Positions 1 through 11,415 of a stretch of DNA of 64,000 nt are shown one piece after another. The notes below the pieces were generated by a model. The model did no database searches. It was not told where the DNA came from and saw only the letters and a list, made by a program, of their open reading frames with translations. Position numbers and translations under genes: made by a program. The DNA is from Chrysemys picta bellii (taxonomy: Eukaryota; Chordata; Testudines; Emydidae): NCBI RefSeq assembly GCF_011386835.1, contig NC_088792.1, positions 223,227,894-223,291,893 of the forward strand. The letters run 5' to 3'. Position 1 is the first letter of the stretch, and every line of letters begins with the position of its first letter.

Positions 1-119
1 AATAGTTAGCACTACATTCTTGGACTTTGACCAGACTATTTGCATGAGTAAAGGTCAGTAGGACTAGGCCCCTAGATCTGAATTCAGGGTTCTGTGTTTC
101 CCCTATTTTAGTTGAGTAT

Positions 120-500
120 ATCACTAAGGGCTTGTCTATGCGCTGATGTAGCATTCCAGTGTAGATACTACCTATGCCAATGGGAGATGTTCTCCTGTCA
201 GTGTAGGTAATCCACCTCCTTGAGAGATGGTAGCTAGGTCAATGGAAGTATTCTTCTGTCAACTAGTGCTGTCTACTTGGGGACTTAGGTCGGCTTAGCA
301 ACACCACTCAGGGGTTTGGATTTTACACACTCCTACATCAGTCAGGAGTGCCGGAAAAATTTGTATAGTTGGTGCTGAGAGCCATTGAACCAAACTGTAA
401 ATCCTGTATATAATGGAAACCATTTCAATCAATGGTGTGCTGCCCCACCAGCACCCCTAGTTCTAGCATCTATGGATGTAGTTAAACAACCTTGTTTTCT
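120..500. repeat. Degenerate TIR-type interspersed repeat
   Basis: Opens with a GGCTTGTCTATGCGCTG stretch and contains blocks such as GTGTAGATACTACCTATG. It resembles the 'CTACAC' family of non-autonomous DNA elements seen again at about 11080-11415 and 46320-46914. Ends are approximate. Confidence 0.4.
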
Positions 501-3439
501 ACTGTAGACCAGGCCTAACACTTCATAGATTCCAGGGCCAGAAGAGACCATTGTAATCATCTATTGTGACCTCCTGCATAACATAGGCCATAGAACTCCC
601 CCACCCCAGAATTATTCCTTTGAGATTATAGCAGTGTAAAAAATCATGGATCATGGAATACAGTTTTCTTACAGATGGCATCATATGGATTGTTGCGGGG
701 AATAGAAGATGTTGAATTTAGGTCTCGGTAGTCAATAAAAGCCTTTACATTCGGGGCTTTTTGTTAAGAATTTGCAAATCTATATGTTAAGGATTTGGCC
801 TCTCAGAACGTGAGGTTTCTTTGGAGCTTAGTTTTAGTTCATGTGGTCATGATTATGTAGGATACAGAATACCACTGAATTCTTGAAGATGGATGTTAAT
901 AAAATCAAAAAGAAACAAGTACTTTAAGCACTTACTTATGCGCTTTGCCGAAATAGGGCCAGTGATAGTGGTGAAACCACAGCTAGAATACTGGACAATC
1001 CAATATCAGAAGGGCATTGATAAATGTGGAGGAAATTAAATGAAGGGCAGTAGAAGTTATTAAGGAGCAAGAGAAACTGATTTATGAGGAAAGTTGAATT
1101 TAAATACTGTAACTAAATATTGGCGCTGATTGGAAAATGAGGGAAAAATCATGAACTGTTTGTGATTCCTCCCATTCCCCACCCTCCGTTTTCTGAAGAA
1201 ATTTCAAATTTTTCTGATTAGATCTGGTCTGAATTTGCAGACCTTCATGTTGCAAAAGCCATGGAGGATGAGGATTTGAGGTTTGCATAGAGTAGATTAG
1301 GAGAATGTTTGGCTGTTGCATTTAGGCCCTAGCTCTGCCAAGTACTTAATGCACTTGCTTAACTTTTAAGCAAGTATGTAAGTTATTTGCAGAATAGGGA
1401 TGGATTTAAACACATACTTACATGTTTTGCTGAATTGGGGCTTTCCTGGTTGGTTTGGTTTGGTATGGTATGGTATGAGTCATGGTGCTATTCTGATGTG
1501 GATGTGAATTTAATTGTAGTCAGGGTACCTAATGTTCACATATAGGTTTCTTCTGTTAAATCCAAATAAATACAATAAATGAGCACTGAGTGATATATGA
1601 TACTGCAGGTTGTAAGAACCAAGGAGTCAGAAGAACTGTATATTAATCCAAGGCTAGAGGATATAAGTAATATGATGAAGTTCAACTAAGAGAAATATCA
1701 GCTGAATTGATGAATTTCCTGAGTCGTATTTGCAATAGGAAAGTCTCCCAAGGAATGCAGTGGAATCCCCATCATGAACGTCATTTGAAAAAGACTGAAC
1801 AAAGCTCCCTGCAATGTACTGTTAATGAACAATCATGCAGTGGCTGGGAGATGCACAAGATTAATGAGTATGTCTTGTACATTTTTAACTTCTGTGATTC
1901 TGGTAACCAAAATTTTCATGTAGCCTTTCTTCCATCATATTTTTTTATGCCAACATGGGTTTTCCATTCTCCCACCCAACCCTCCCCTCCCAAATTTCAT
2001 ACTTGTTTTTAACAGATTGTTCTGGCAAACCAGTATGCAAATGATCCTCAAGAATAGCTGTTCATATAGTATTGAGTAACAGTCTGTTTTAAGTACACCT
2101 GTGATAGTTTCTTAAATTACAAACCTAATGCTATTAAACAGCACTTTTTCATCTAGTTTTCTTGCCTCTGCTGCTATTATAAATTGCAGTAATAGTAGCC
2201 TTAATTCACATCTTGATAAAGCGTTTTATACCAGTTGCAAATCAATTTGTCAGGACTAGTTACTATATAAATAAACATGTGCACATTAGAAATCATTTTT
2301 AAATGTAAGCTTCTTGCTGTACAAAAACCTGTAAAATCTTGTAATTTAAAATTGTCAACACTCTTACAAATACTAAAGCAATAATTATTTTCCAGTCCTG
2401 AAACAGGGCCATACAAGACTTCCTTTTTTTCTTGCCCCACTCCAGAAAATGTTTCTGAAGGGACAAAAAATGTTAAGAATTAGCGTCTGGAAACCCTGGA
2501 GAGGGAATCCTAATGCTGATTGTCCTCAGCAGTTCAAGATGGCAAGAGAGCATTTAAGTTCAAAAGAGCTCAAGATTATATCTTTCATTTAAAAAATTGT
2601 ACTGTGAATACAATATACTCCTATAGCATGATAAATAGATGTCTGACATGGCACAACACAAACTGTATTTTTCTAAAGAGCAGGTCTAACTCTCAAAAGC
2701 AAAAATAAGCCTAAAATAGCACTAAACCAATAAGACAATCTAATTGCTTAGAGACAGTTTGCGTGCTCAGATTATAGCAGTGTGTCAGTTCTTTTTTAGA
2801 TCAGTCTCTGCTATGCAAACAGGCATTCTTCAGCATCTAAGTATTTCCCTGTGGCAGTCTGCTAAGAAAAACATGAGAGGAGATCTATCCTACATCATTC
2901 TTTCCGCTAGCTGCTCCCAGTGATTTATTTGAAGTCTCGAGAACAGCTTATCTATTGAGATAGAGAAGTACAACCCTAGTGCCTACCTGTTTACTCTATG
3001 CAGTAGCTCTATTGTTCTGTCATGATTCTTGAATGATTGTTGTAGGTTGACCTTGGCTGGTAAACTTATTTGTGATGATTTTACAAAGACTAGTTTTATT
3101 TCAGTTGCGGCAAAGGAACTTTTTGCAACTTGCCCCTCCCCCCCCTTAAAACAGAGCCAAAGCCACAAGGGTTATGATTCTGAGGCAAGGCTGGTCCAGA
3201 GGGCATACTGCATTTCCACACTATTTTGACCTTTTCTAAGGGTCACGTGCCCACCTCAGTGTCTCCACAGACAAGGGCAGCTGCACCTAGAGAAGGGGGG
3301 ATTTGGGCCTCTAATGGATGCTCTTTCCTTCCCCCACTCCGTAGAGGAGTTGGAGAGAGTGGGCCACAATATTTTGGATTCTGTCTTGCTCAATGAAAGC
3401 CTGAGTCTGTATTAACTGGCACTAATTTCCTCTCATAAT
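501..3439. other. Non-coding stretch, no gene seen
   Basis: Only short chance frames. AT-rich, with short GGTTTGGTATGGTATGG-type simple repeats near 1450-1480. No exon with convincing splice sites and codon pattern was found. Confidence 0.6.
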
Positions 3440-3690
3440 AGCAGTAGAGAAAGAAACAAGTGATCTAGTGGATAAAACACTTGACTGGGATGCTGGAAAT
3501 GTGGGTTCTAGTCCTCACTTAGCTACAGACTTCCCATGTAACCTTTGGTAAGTCACTTAATCTATTGTTTGTGACATGGTGATATTGCCCTACCTCACTC
3601 TGCTGTTCTGAGGATAAACTCTACTCAGGGTTGTGAGGTGCTCAGATACTATGGAGAAGTGGGCCATGTAAATACCTAGATAGAATAGAA
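3440..3690 (+). repeat. MIR-like tRNA-derived SINE
   Basis: A tRNA-like head (A-box-like region AGTGGATAAAACACTTGACTG, B-box-like GGTTCTAGTCC at 3504-3514) is followed by the conserved core GTAAGTCACTTAATC and a tail with GTTGTGAGGTGCTCAGATACT. Orientation is + from box order. Confidence 0.7.
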
Positions 3691-6119
3691 TAGGACCTGA
3701 ATAGGGATAAAGTACAGCTCCAGCAAGTGTAGTGCTTACAGGGGTCAGCAGTTTATTGGACGGCAGAGGTCTCTGCCCAAACGTCCCTTGAATTTTGCAT
3801 GACCATCAAGACCCCTGGGCATTTGCGGAATAAAGAAGTAGACTCTTTGCTACTTCTACATTGTGTGTGGTGGGAATAGAAATGGAAGAATTTGGAGGAG
3901 ATTCTATGAATTGAAACTTGCATTTTCCTCTCCAGGGATTATTCTCAAGGGAGAAAGGACCTCTTTATTGATACTTTGCCCTCCCAGGCATCCATTTTGA
4001 ACAGATGCATGTACAGTGTTCTTCAGCAGAATGATGGGAGGTGGCAGTGATATCAGTAGCACACTTCCCTTGCCTTCCCTGGAACCATTTCTTCAGAGTG
4101 CCCTGATGACTATGGATTTACATAGCAGTTACATAGTAACTGAGATCAGAATCAGTTTCTTAAAGGGACATTATCAACTTTAAAAAAAACCCCTTCTGTG
4201 CACATTTTTTACCTATTATTTTTTACAAAAACTGCTAAAAGAACCATACTGCAAAGAGCTTAGAGAGAGAGGATACTTTAAGTGTGATTACTTTATTTGA
4301 TCACACTTTGTGTATAGTCAGTGGCCCTGTTTCCCTCTACATAGTTGAGTTGACTATTTAGACTGTCTCAATATTCCCTATTGTTTGTGGGTGCCTTTCA
4401 TTAGGAAATTATGACCCAATTGTGCAAACACTTACATAAGGTCTTAATTTTACTATTGTGAGTAATCCCAGTAAGTTCAACAAGGCTACTCAGGGAAGTA
4501 AAGTTAAGCATGTGCAAAAGTATTTGCAGGACTGGGGCCTATGCTTGTACAACCCCCAAAATTGGCAGGGGTAGCAGCTGAAGATAGTTCTTTACAAAAT
4601 TGACCGATTTAAAGTTACCAGTATCTCTGTAAACTTTCTGTCTCAGATCTATGGTTTAATATAGAAATGACATCCCATGAGAGGGTTATGTTGAGATTTT
4701 TAGAAGTGCTGAGCATTGGCCTAACTCTCTTCCCATTACAGTCAACTCTGACTTTAAAGGGAGCAGAGTTAGCCCAACCCTGAGTACTTTGAGAACCCCA
4801 TCCTTTATTAATATGAGTACAGAGTTTTGAAGTACTGTATGCTTTAAATGCTCAATGTTTTTGTTCTGTTTTCAGTGGCTCAGAAGTTCCACCAGTTACA
4901 TTTTAAATCACTTTTTAAATTGGTGTAGTGAAATGGTGCATACGCCTGGGTGGGCATGTATAAATGGATTTAAACATGAATTATATTGACTTAGCTTAAT
5001 ATAGACCAAATTAGCTAAATAGATTGAAATCTGGTTTAAAATGATTTAAGCATGCCCTGGGTTTGCCCTGGTTTAATTAAATTTAAAAACAGGCCTTTGG
5101 TTAATCCGGAGTATTGTGTTGACAGTTCAGTGTTCCAGGGTATTCAAATATGTATCTTACAGGTTTCAATACATTTCTCCCAGATTTAAAGCACATATTA
5201 AAATGCTGTTGGATTCAAAATAGAACATTACTTCCTTTTATTACATTGCATTATAGCCTGAAAATCTGAGTCCTCTTACTTGACATGGGTTTCAAAATTG
5301 CAATATAGAGGCACAGTTAAATGAAAAATTAATTAGTATGGGTTTGTGGTTAGTTTAAAAAAATCAGAGGGCAATAGATATTATTCAGCTTTCCTGTGCA
5401 CTGGAGATAAGTGAACGAGAGTAGGACTATTTTTTAAAAAAATAGGGCTTTGTTTTACCGCTGTATCTTGACAGAGAATGGAGCGTCTGGCTATACTTCT
5501 TTGCCAGATGCAGCTCTGTTCCCCAGGCACTTTACAACAATTGGGAGCTAGATGCTTGTGACAGCCACTGCTGATGCAGAACCAGTGTCATCCTTGTAAG
5601 TGATGTAAGGCAAAAAGTGATACTGCATCTGAATAAGATTTCCAAGCCATGTTCAAGTTATTTTAAAGGAGATATAACATGAACTGTCTTTGACTGGAGA
5701 GCAGAGTTGAATATATGGGGCAACAGTAAAGAGCTCATGTTTTAAACTTGGTTAACCTTCAAAAAATGCCCCCTTTTTTTGGATGAGTGTAAGATTTCAT
5801 CAGTATGTTGTTGTGGAAAAGTAGCCCAAAAGATTAAGGAGAATAGTATTTTTGTGAACTTTGGGAGAAGGAAGTTCGAAAACTCATCAGCATTATTGTA
5901 ACAATGGAATAGTAGAAGCTTTATAAAAATGTGCAAATAGAAATACCTTCACACCACTGAGCTGTCCTTGTTATTCAAGGGTATGTGACCTATTGATTCT
6001 AAAGTATCTTCTTTCTTGGCCTCATGTTGCTTCCTTTACACTGGTCTACAATTTTTGAGAAGTCGTCTGCTTCAGAGATAAAATGTGCTATTTATTATGT
6101 ATTTTGGTGTGCTGAATTC
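3691..6119. other. Non-coding stretch, no gene seen
   Basis: AT-rich sequence with short palindromic ancient repeats (for example around 4390-4540). No coding or RNA feature can be supported. Confidence 0.55.
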
Positions 6120-6383
6120 AAATATGACAATTAAAACAACTGATTGGCTACTGTTTCTAAGATATTTAAGTTTTTACATTTTATGTCTATGTATATTGTG
6201 TAGATAGTAGAGTTTTAATCATAAATTGTAAACCTAGGTCTTTTCATGTGTTTATGGTTGCTTTACATGATAATATTTCACCTGTCCTGTTTATGTAACA
6301 CTTTAAAAATCAGCAAAAGGGTTATATAAATAAAATTTATTATGAAACAAAAGGCAAAAAACTATTCTGTACATAGTTTAGTC

Positions 6384-8078
6384 CTATTCAGTGTCTACTC
6401 GGCACTTCTTGGCTTGTCTCTTGTATTCATTAAATGGAGCATCTCTTGTCACTGTCCTGCAATAGTCTGCAAGCATTGATGGGCTCCATTTGCCCTGATA
6501 GCGTTTCTCCATTGTTGCAATGTCCTGGTGAAATCGCTCGCCGTGCTCATCGCTCACTGCTCCGCAGTTCGGTGGAAAAAAATCTAGATGAGAGTGCAAA
6601 AAATGTATCTTTAGTGACATGTTGCAACCAAGGCTTTTGTATGCCTTGAGGAGGTTTTCCACCAACAACCTGTAGTTGTCTGCCTTGTTGTTTCCGAGAA
6701 AATTTATTGCCACTAACTGGAAGGCTTTCCATGCCATCTTTTCCTTGCCACGCAGTGCATGGTCAAATGCATCATCTTGAAGAAGTTCACGAATCTGAGG
6801 ACCAACAAAGACACCTTCCTTTATCTTAGCTTCACTTAACCTTGGAAATTTTCCACGGAGGTACTTGAAAGCTGCTTGTGTTTTGTCAACGGCCTTGACA
6901 AAGTTCTTCATCAGACCCAGCTTGATGTGTAAGGGTGGTAACAAAATCTTCCTGGATTCAACAAGTGGTGGATGCTGAACACTTTTCCTCCCAGGCTCCA
7001 ATGACTGTTGGAGTGGCCAATCTTTCTTGATGTAGTAGGAATCTCTTGCACGACTATCCCATTCACAGTGAAAACAGCAGTACTTTGTGTATCCAGTCTG
7101 CAGACCAAGCAAGAGAGCAACAACCTTCAAATCGCCACAAAGCTGCCACTGATATTGATCATAGTTTATGCACCTCAAAAGTTGTTTCATGTTGTCATAG
7201 GTTTCCTTCATATGGACTGCATGACCAATTGGAATTGATGGCAAAACATTGCCATTATGCAGTAAAGCAGCTTTAAGACTCGTCTTCGATGAATCAATTA
7301 ACAGTCTCCACTCATCTGGATTGTGAACGATGTTGAGGGCTGCCATCACACCATCGATGTTGTTGCAGGCTACAAGATCACCTTCCATGAAGAAGAATGG
7401 GACAAGATCCTTTTGACGGTCACGGAACATGGAAACCCTAACATCACCTGCCAAGAGATTCCACTGCTGTAGTCTGGAGCCCAACAGCTCTGCCTTACTC
7501 TTGGGTAGTTCCAAATCCCTGACAAGGTTATTCAGTTCACCTTGTGTTATGAGGTGTGGTTCAGAGGAGGAGGATGGGAGAAAATGTAGGTCCTGTGACA
7601 TTGATGGTTCAGGACCAGAAGTTTCATCCTCTTCCTCTTCCTCGTCTGACTCAAGTGAGAATGATTCTGGTGCATCAGGAACCGGCAGTTCTTCTCCTTG
7701 GGGTACTGGGCGTATAGCTGATGGAATGTTTGGATAATGCACAGTCCACTTTTTCTTCTTTGACACACCTTTCCCAACTGGAGGCACCATGCAGAAGTAA
7801 CAATTGCTGGTATGATCTGTTGGCTCTCTCCAAATCATTGGCACTGCAAAAGGCATAGATTTCCTGTTCCTGTTCAACCACTGGCGAAGATTTGTTGCAC
7901 AAGTATTGCAGCATATGTGTGGGGCACACCTCTTGTCCTGATCTCCAATTTTGCAGCCAAAATAAAGGTGATAGGCTTTCTTAACCATAGTGGTTATACT
8001 GCGCTTTTGTGATGCAAAAGTCACTTCACCACAAACATAGCAGAAGTTATCTGCACTGTTCACACAAGTACAAGGCAT
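6384..8078 (-). CDS. Intact 564-aa mobile-element protein, putative DDE-type transposase
   Basis: A full open frame, with ATG at the high-coordinate end and no internal stop. Possible features: Cys pairs at about 13/16, 57/60 and 93/96 suggest zinc-binding knuckles; an acidic run SLESDEEEEEDE lies at about 141-152. In the core, LLIDSSK (D262), LCGDLKVV (D316) followed by CCFHCEWDSR (C335, C338), LPPLHIKLGLM (H384) and a C-terminal DEHGERFHQD (E511, E514) could be an RNase H-like triad with an inserted CxxC, rather as in CACTA-type transposases. That assignment is inference. I recall similar multi-copy 'uncharacterized' proteins in many animal genomes but cannot name the superfamily. An AATAAA on the same strand lies about 43 nt after the stop (6341-6336). 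Matching inverted sequences flank the ORF, so it is better read as a transposon than as a host gene. Confidence 0.75.
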   Translation of the reverse strand: MPCTCVNSADNFCYVCGEVTFASQKRSITTMVKKAYHLYFGCKIGDQDKRCAPHICCNTCATNLRQWLNRNRKSMPFAVPMIWREPTDHTSNCYFCMVPPVGKGVSKKKKWTVHYPNIPSAIRPVPQGEELPVPDAPESFSLESDEEEEEDETSGPEPSMSQDLHFLPSSSSEPHLITQGELNNLVRDLELPKSKAELLGSRLQQWNLLAGDVRVSMFRDRQKDLVPFFFMEGDLVACNNIDGVMAALNIVHNPDEWRLLIDSSKTSLKAALLHNGNVLPSIPIGHAVHMKETYDNMKQLLRCINYDQYQWQLCGDLKVVALLLGLQTGYTKYCCFHCEWDSRARDSYYIKKDWPLQQSLEPGRKSVQHPPLVESRKILLPPLHIKLGLMKNFVKAVDKTQAAFKYLRGKFPRLSEAKIKEGVFVGPQIRELLQDDAFDHALRGKEKMAWKAFQLVAINFLGNNKADNYRLLVENLLKAYKSLGCNMSLKIHFLHSHLDFFPPNCGAVSDEHGERFHQDIATMEKRYQGKWSPSMLADYCRTVTRDAPFNEYKRQAKKCRVDTE

Positions 8079-8215
8079 CTCTGCTCACTTTGGCTAAACA
8101 GAAATGTGTCCCTTTGCAAAATCAAACACTGACAAATAAGAGAGCACGACACTGTATGATTTCTAGAGCTGATATAGGGCAATTTGTTCAGCAGAGTGAT
8201 GTAAGCTTCATTATG

Positions 8216-8296
8216 ATTGCATCATCCATGACTTCTAGGAATAACATGATGCAATTCATATCATGTATGATGCAATACCAGCTTCAGATTGCATCA
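8216..8296 (-). promoter_or_regulatory. Four TGATGCAAT sites upstream of the transposon ORF
   Basis: ATTGCATCA at 8216-8224, TGATGCAAT at 8247-8255 and 8268-8276, ATTGCATCA at 8288-8296, within 81 bp and about 140-220 bp upstream of the start codon. The motif equals the core of the C/EBP-ATF composite (amino-acid response) element. The sites could equally be transposase binding repeats. Confidence 0.5.
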
Positions 8297-9865
8297 TTCA
8301 TTGTTTTGCCTAAAAAGCAAGTACTGTCCAAACCCAGTCATAGATTTAGTCATAGATCCAGTCAAAGATGTATTTTAGTCATTTCTGGTTTAAATTGAGA
8401 TCCCTTCCCTTTATAACTCACTTATCCTCCGCCATTCCCAAGTCAAGGGTCGTATATACTGACCCAATAGCATATCTTGAAAACTAGAGCCAATCAACAA
8501 TTTTAAGCATCATTTTCATTCTCAGTGACCCAGAATTAGTAAAGTTTGACTACATTTATTTCAGAAGCATTTTGGCTGTAGAGCAGTGTTATTGGAGAAT
8601 GATCTTTTAACTCTGAGGTTTTCCATATTATCAGTTAAATGAGTCAAGGGGTACTCAGTAAGAAAGCTGCCTCAAGTTTAAGAATTTTCACATTAAAATG
8701 ATCTATTTAAGCACTTATAAATACATCAGGTATCCATTCCTATTGCTTTAAAAGCTTTTTTTAATGGTACCTTATTTTCATGTAATCACTAGGCCTAATG
8801 TTGCTTTCCTTTCTTAGTCTGATCCAATGCCTACTAAAGTCAATGGAAGGGATTTTGTCCATTGACGTCAATGATGCTATCAAATATCTGGGCACACTGC
8901 ACGTACACTGATGAATGGGTGCTGGATTTGACCTTCAAAGAAAACTGTTTAGGTCTAGTATGGAGCACAGGATTGGTCACATAGAAGCTAGAGATTGAAG
9001 ATTTCCAATAGGTCACGTAATCCATCACCTTGCCTATGTAGGATTGCTCCTTGCAGTATATTTTCTGATATTTATCCAATCTAGTTCTAAATGTCTCAAT
9101 GAGCCTTTATAGTATTTTTCTTAAATGTCCTTCTGATAGTACTGCTATCTAAGGGTAGAACTGATATCTTCACCCCACCTACTTTATGGAAGTTTTTTTT
9201 TTTACTTATCAATGTTTTTATTACTTTTAGGTAATTAAGCTTTACTAATTGATTTTGAAAAATGGTTGCAAATAATTTCACTAGTAATTTTTACTGAACA
9301 GAAGTAAATAGCAATACATCATTTCACTTTTTATCTTTAATTAAAAATTGTGAAGTGTGTTTTTGTGTATAATTTTCTAATCAATGTGACCATCTGTATG
9401 AAACCTTGCATTGAGAAGAGGACATTTGAGGGCTTTTTTTAGATAAGGTAAAGGAGTAATTATCAGAAAGATGATGTATCTTTGAAACCTAATATTGTTA
9501 GATTGGAAGGCACCAGTATTACTTATATAATATATATATTGTGCCCTCGAGCAGTTGTCCATGATCCTTTATCTGGCATGTGCCATGTTTTACTGTTATC
9601 CTGAATTGAAAAACAGGCAGGATGCCAAGAAATACAATCTAGATAAATTAATAGAAAAAAATATAGTCTTTGAATTTCTTTCTTCCTAACCTGTTCAGTT
9701 TAAAATCTCATGCAAATATATAACCAATACACCGTTAAAACATACATTACAGCCACCCAGGTATGGGTCAGTCTCTCACAATAAGCAGTAATTGTGATTA
9801 TATTACTCAAGGCTTGGTGAGTAATATAATCCAAAGGGCATAAAAATAATGGAAGAAACTGTGCA

Positions 9866-9888
9866 CGTGTGTGTGTGTGTGTGTGTGC
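9866..9888. repeat. GT microsatellite
   Basis: About ten GT units, followed by an AT-rich run (ATATATATATGTATAT) to about 9925. Confidence 0.85.
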
Positions 9889-10489
9889 ATGTGCATATAC
9901 ATAAATATATATATGTATATAAAATTCATACATGTGTGGATACTTCAATGCCCTTGAGTCAGAGGTGGGAAGGAAGTTCATTGGAGGCTCTTGTTTAAAT
10001 GTAGATCACTGTCTTGAGGCTGGGGTTTTATTGCAGAAGCTGTGATTTATACTTAGGTGATGCCCATTTGGTAAAAGTCTCCAGCTACATTATTTATATG
10101 CAGTTTTACAAGCAGGTTTGCATTTTTTTTTGAGTTGACAATGAGAGTAGCTCCTATATTTCCCCAGAGCTTCTTGCTCTGACTTCTGGTTAGCACAATT
10201 CCTTGTCTCTTTCCCCACTGGGTAGCTCAGCCGCCTCTATTTAGCTCCCTGGTCATAGTGCCTTTGTGAGCTGCCTCCAAACCTCAGCAGGGAAATAACA
10301 CCAAACCCTAGGTTACTGTCTGGTTTGGGATACAATGAGGCAGGGTGCAGCAGGGCTTAGGGTTGTCCTCCAGGGGGCACCAAAAGACCCATATGCTCCA
10401 TTACAGTCACTTGTCATTCACAGTCTGAAACATTTTTACAATTGTTAATTAAGCTGAACAATATTCCTTTGAAATAAGGATACAGGCAA

Positions 10490-10625
10490 ATATCAATACC
10501 CCCCATTTACAGATAGATAAACTGGGTCACTCAGAGGATAAGTGACTTGCCCAAGGTCACAAAGTAAGCTGGTTACAAGAACTCATGTCCTACCTTTGTA
10601 GTCCCCTCCTCTAACCAGACTCTCT
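10490..10625 (-). repeat. MIR-like SINE fragment, reverse
   Basis: Read on + it shows the inverse SINE core: ATTTACAGATAGATAAACTG, then AGTGACTTGCCCAAGGTCAC, then a degenerate B-box region near ACAAGAACTCATGTCC. Confidence 0.65.
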
Positions 10626-11079
10626 GAAAGAGGCAAGGACTTGTAGGCAAACTGATTAACAGAGTTATGAGACACCAGGAAATATAGATAAGGATCAAAT
10701 ATTGTATCACAAGGTGTAATGAAACCTTAAATCATGACTTAAATGTCAGTAATTTTCAGTGGAAAATTACGATCCTCATAGTGAATCCTCAGTAGGAAAA
10801 AAGTGGTTCCTTAATGAACTCTGACCCTCAATTAGAATACCTAGGTGGTCTAATACCACAGTTCTTATGACTCAGTGCAATGCTTGAGCTAAGGTTAATA
10901 AAGACACCTACAATATTATTTAGGTGAAGCAACTGGTTGAAACCATAAAGAGAAAAGTTCAGCAGAGCATAAAAGTAACCTATTTTGTTTATTTGATTGT
11001 GTGTGAAAGAATGTGAGACCCACAGACATCTTAGGATAACAACACTAGAGTTTGGTGAATGGTTTGTGTGGAAAGCTAG

Positions 11080-11415
11080 GACCATTCCACTTAGCCACGT
11101 TTGGGTCTGTTGAATTAACTTTAAGGGTTTGGGTCAAGAGACATTTTGTAGACATTGATGTTGTATCGCTGCACTGGATAATGTAATTGCAACGCAGACA
11201 AAGGCAAATGTTTCCCTGAAGCTGGCCCAGGAAAGCCCACTGTTTCAGGAGGGCTTCCCCAGAAAGTGGAATGGAGAAGGCCAACTCTTTCGCTGCAGCT
11301 CGGTCAACGGAAAGATTCTTCTGTCGATCTAGCACTGCCTCTTGGGGAGGTGGCAGAGCTGCAATGACCTAGCTGGTGCCACTGCAGTGGCTGTAGTGTA
11401 GATGTGGCCAAAGAG
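11080..11415. repeat. Degenerate TIR-type interspersed repeat
   Basis: Includes TTCTTCTGTCGATCTAGCAC, TGCCTCTTGGGGAGGTGG and an end like GCTGTAGTGTAGATGTGGCC. Same family type as 120-500 and 46320-46914. Boundaries are approximate. Confidence 0.4.

Larger units (their letters stand above)
6120..8510 (-). mobile_element. DNA-transposon-like element carrying the 564-aa ORF
   Basis: At the left, TGATTGGCT (6141-6149), nine bases, then AAGATAT (6159-6165). At the right, the exact inverse: ATATCTT (8472-8478), nine bases, then AGCCAATCA (8488-8496), with further partial matches outward. These are taken as terminal or subterminal inverted repeats. The exact ends and any target duplication were not resolved. 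Confidence 0.6.

Noticed and set aside
3440..3690. tRNA gene
   Set aside because: The B-box-like word is there, but the cloverleaf is not, and a SINE core follows.
7429..7737. 102-aa + strand frame with a serine run
   Set aside because: Antisense shadow of the transposon ORF; the serine run is the reverse of its acidic GAA/GAG codons.
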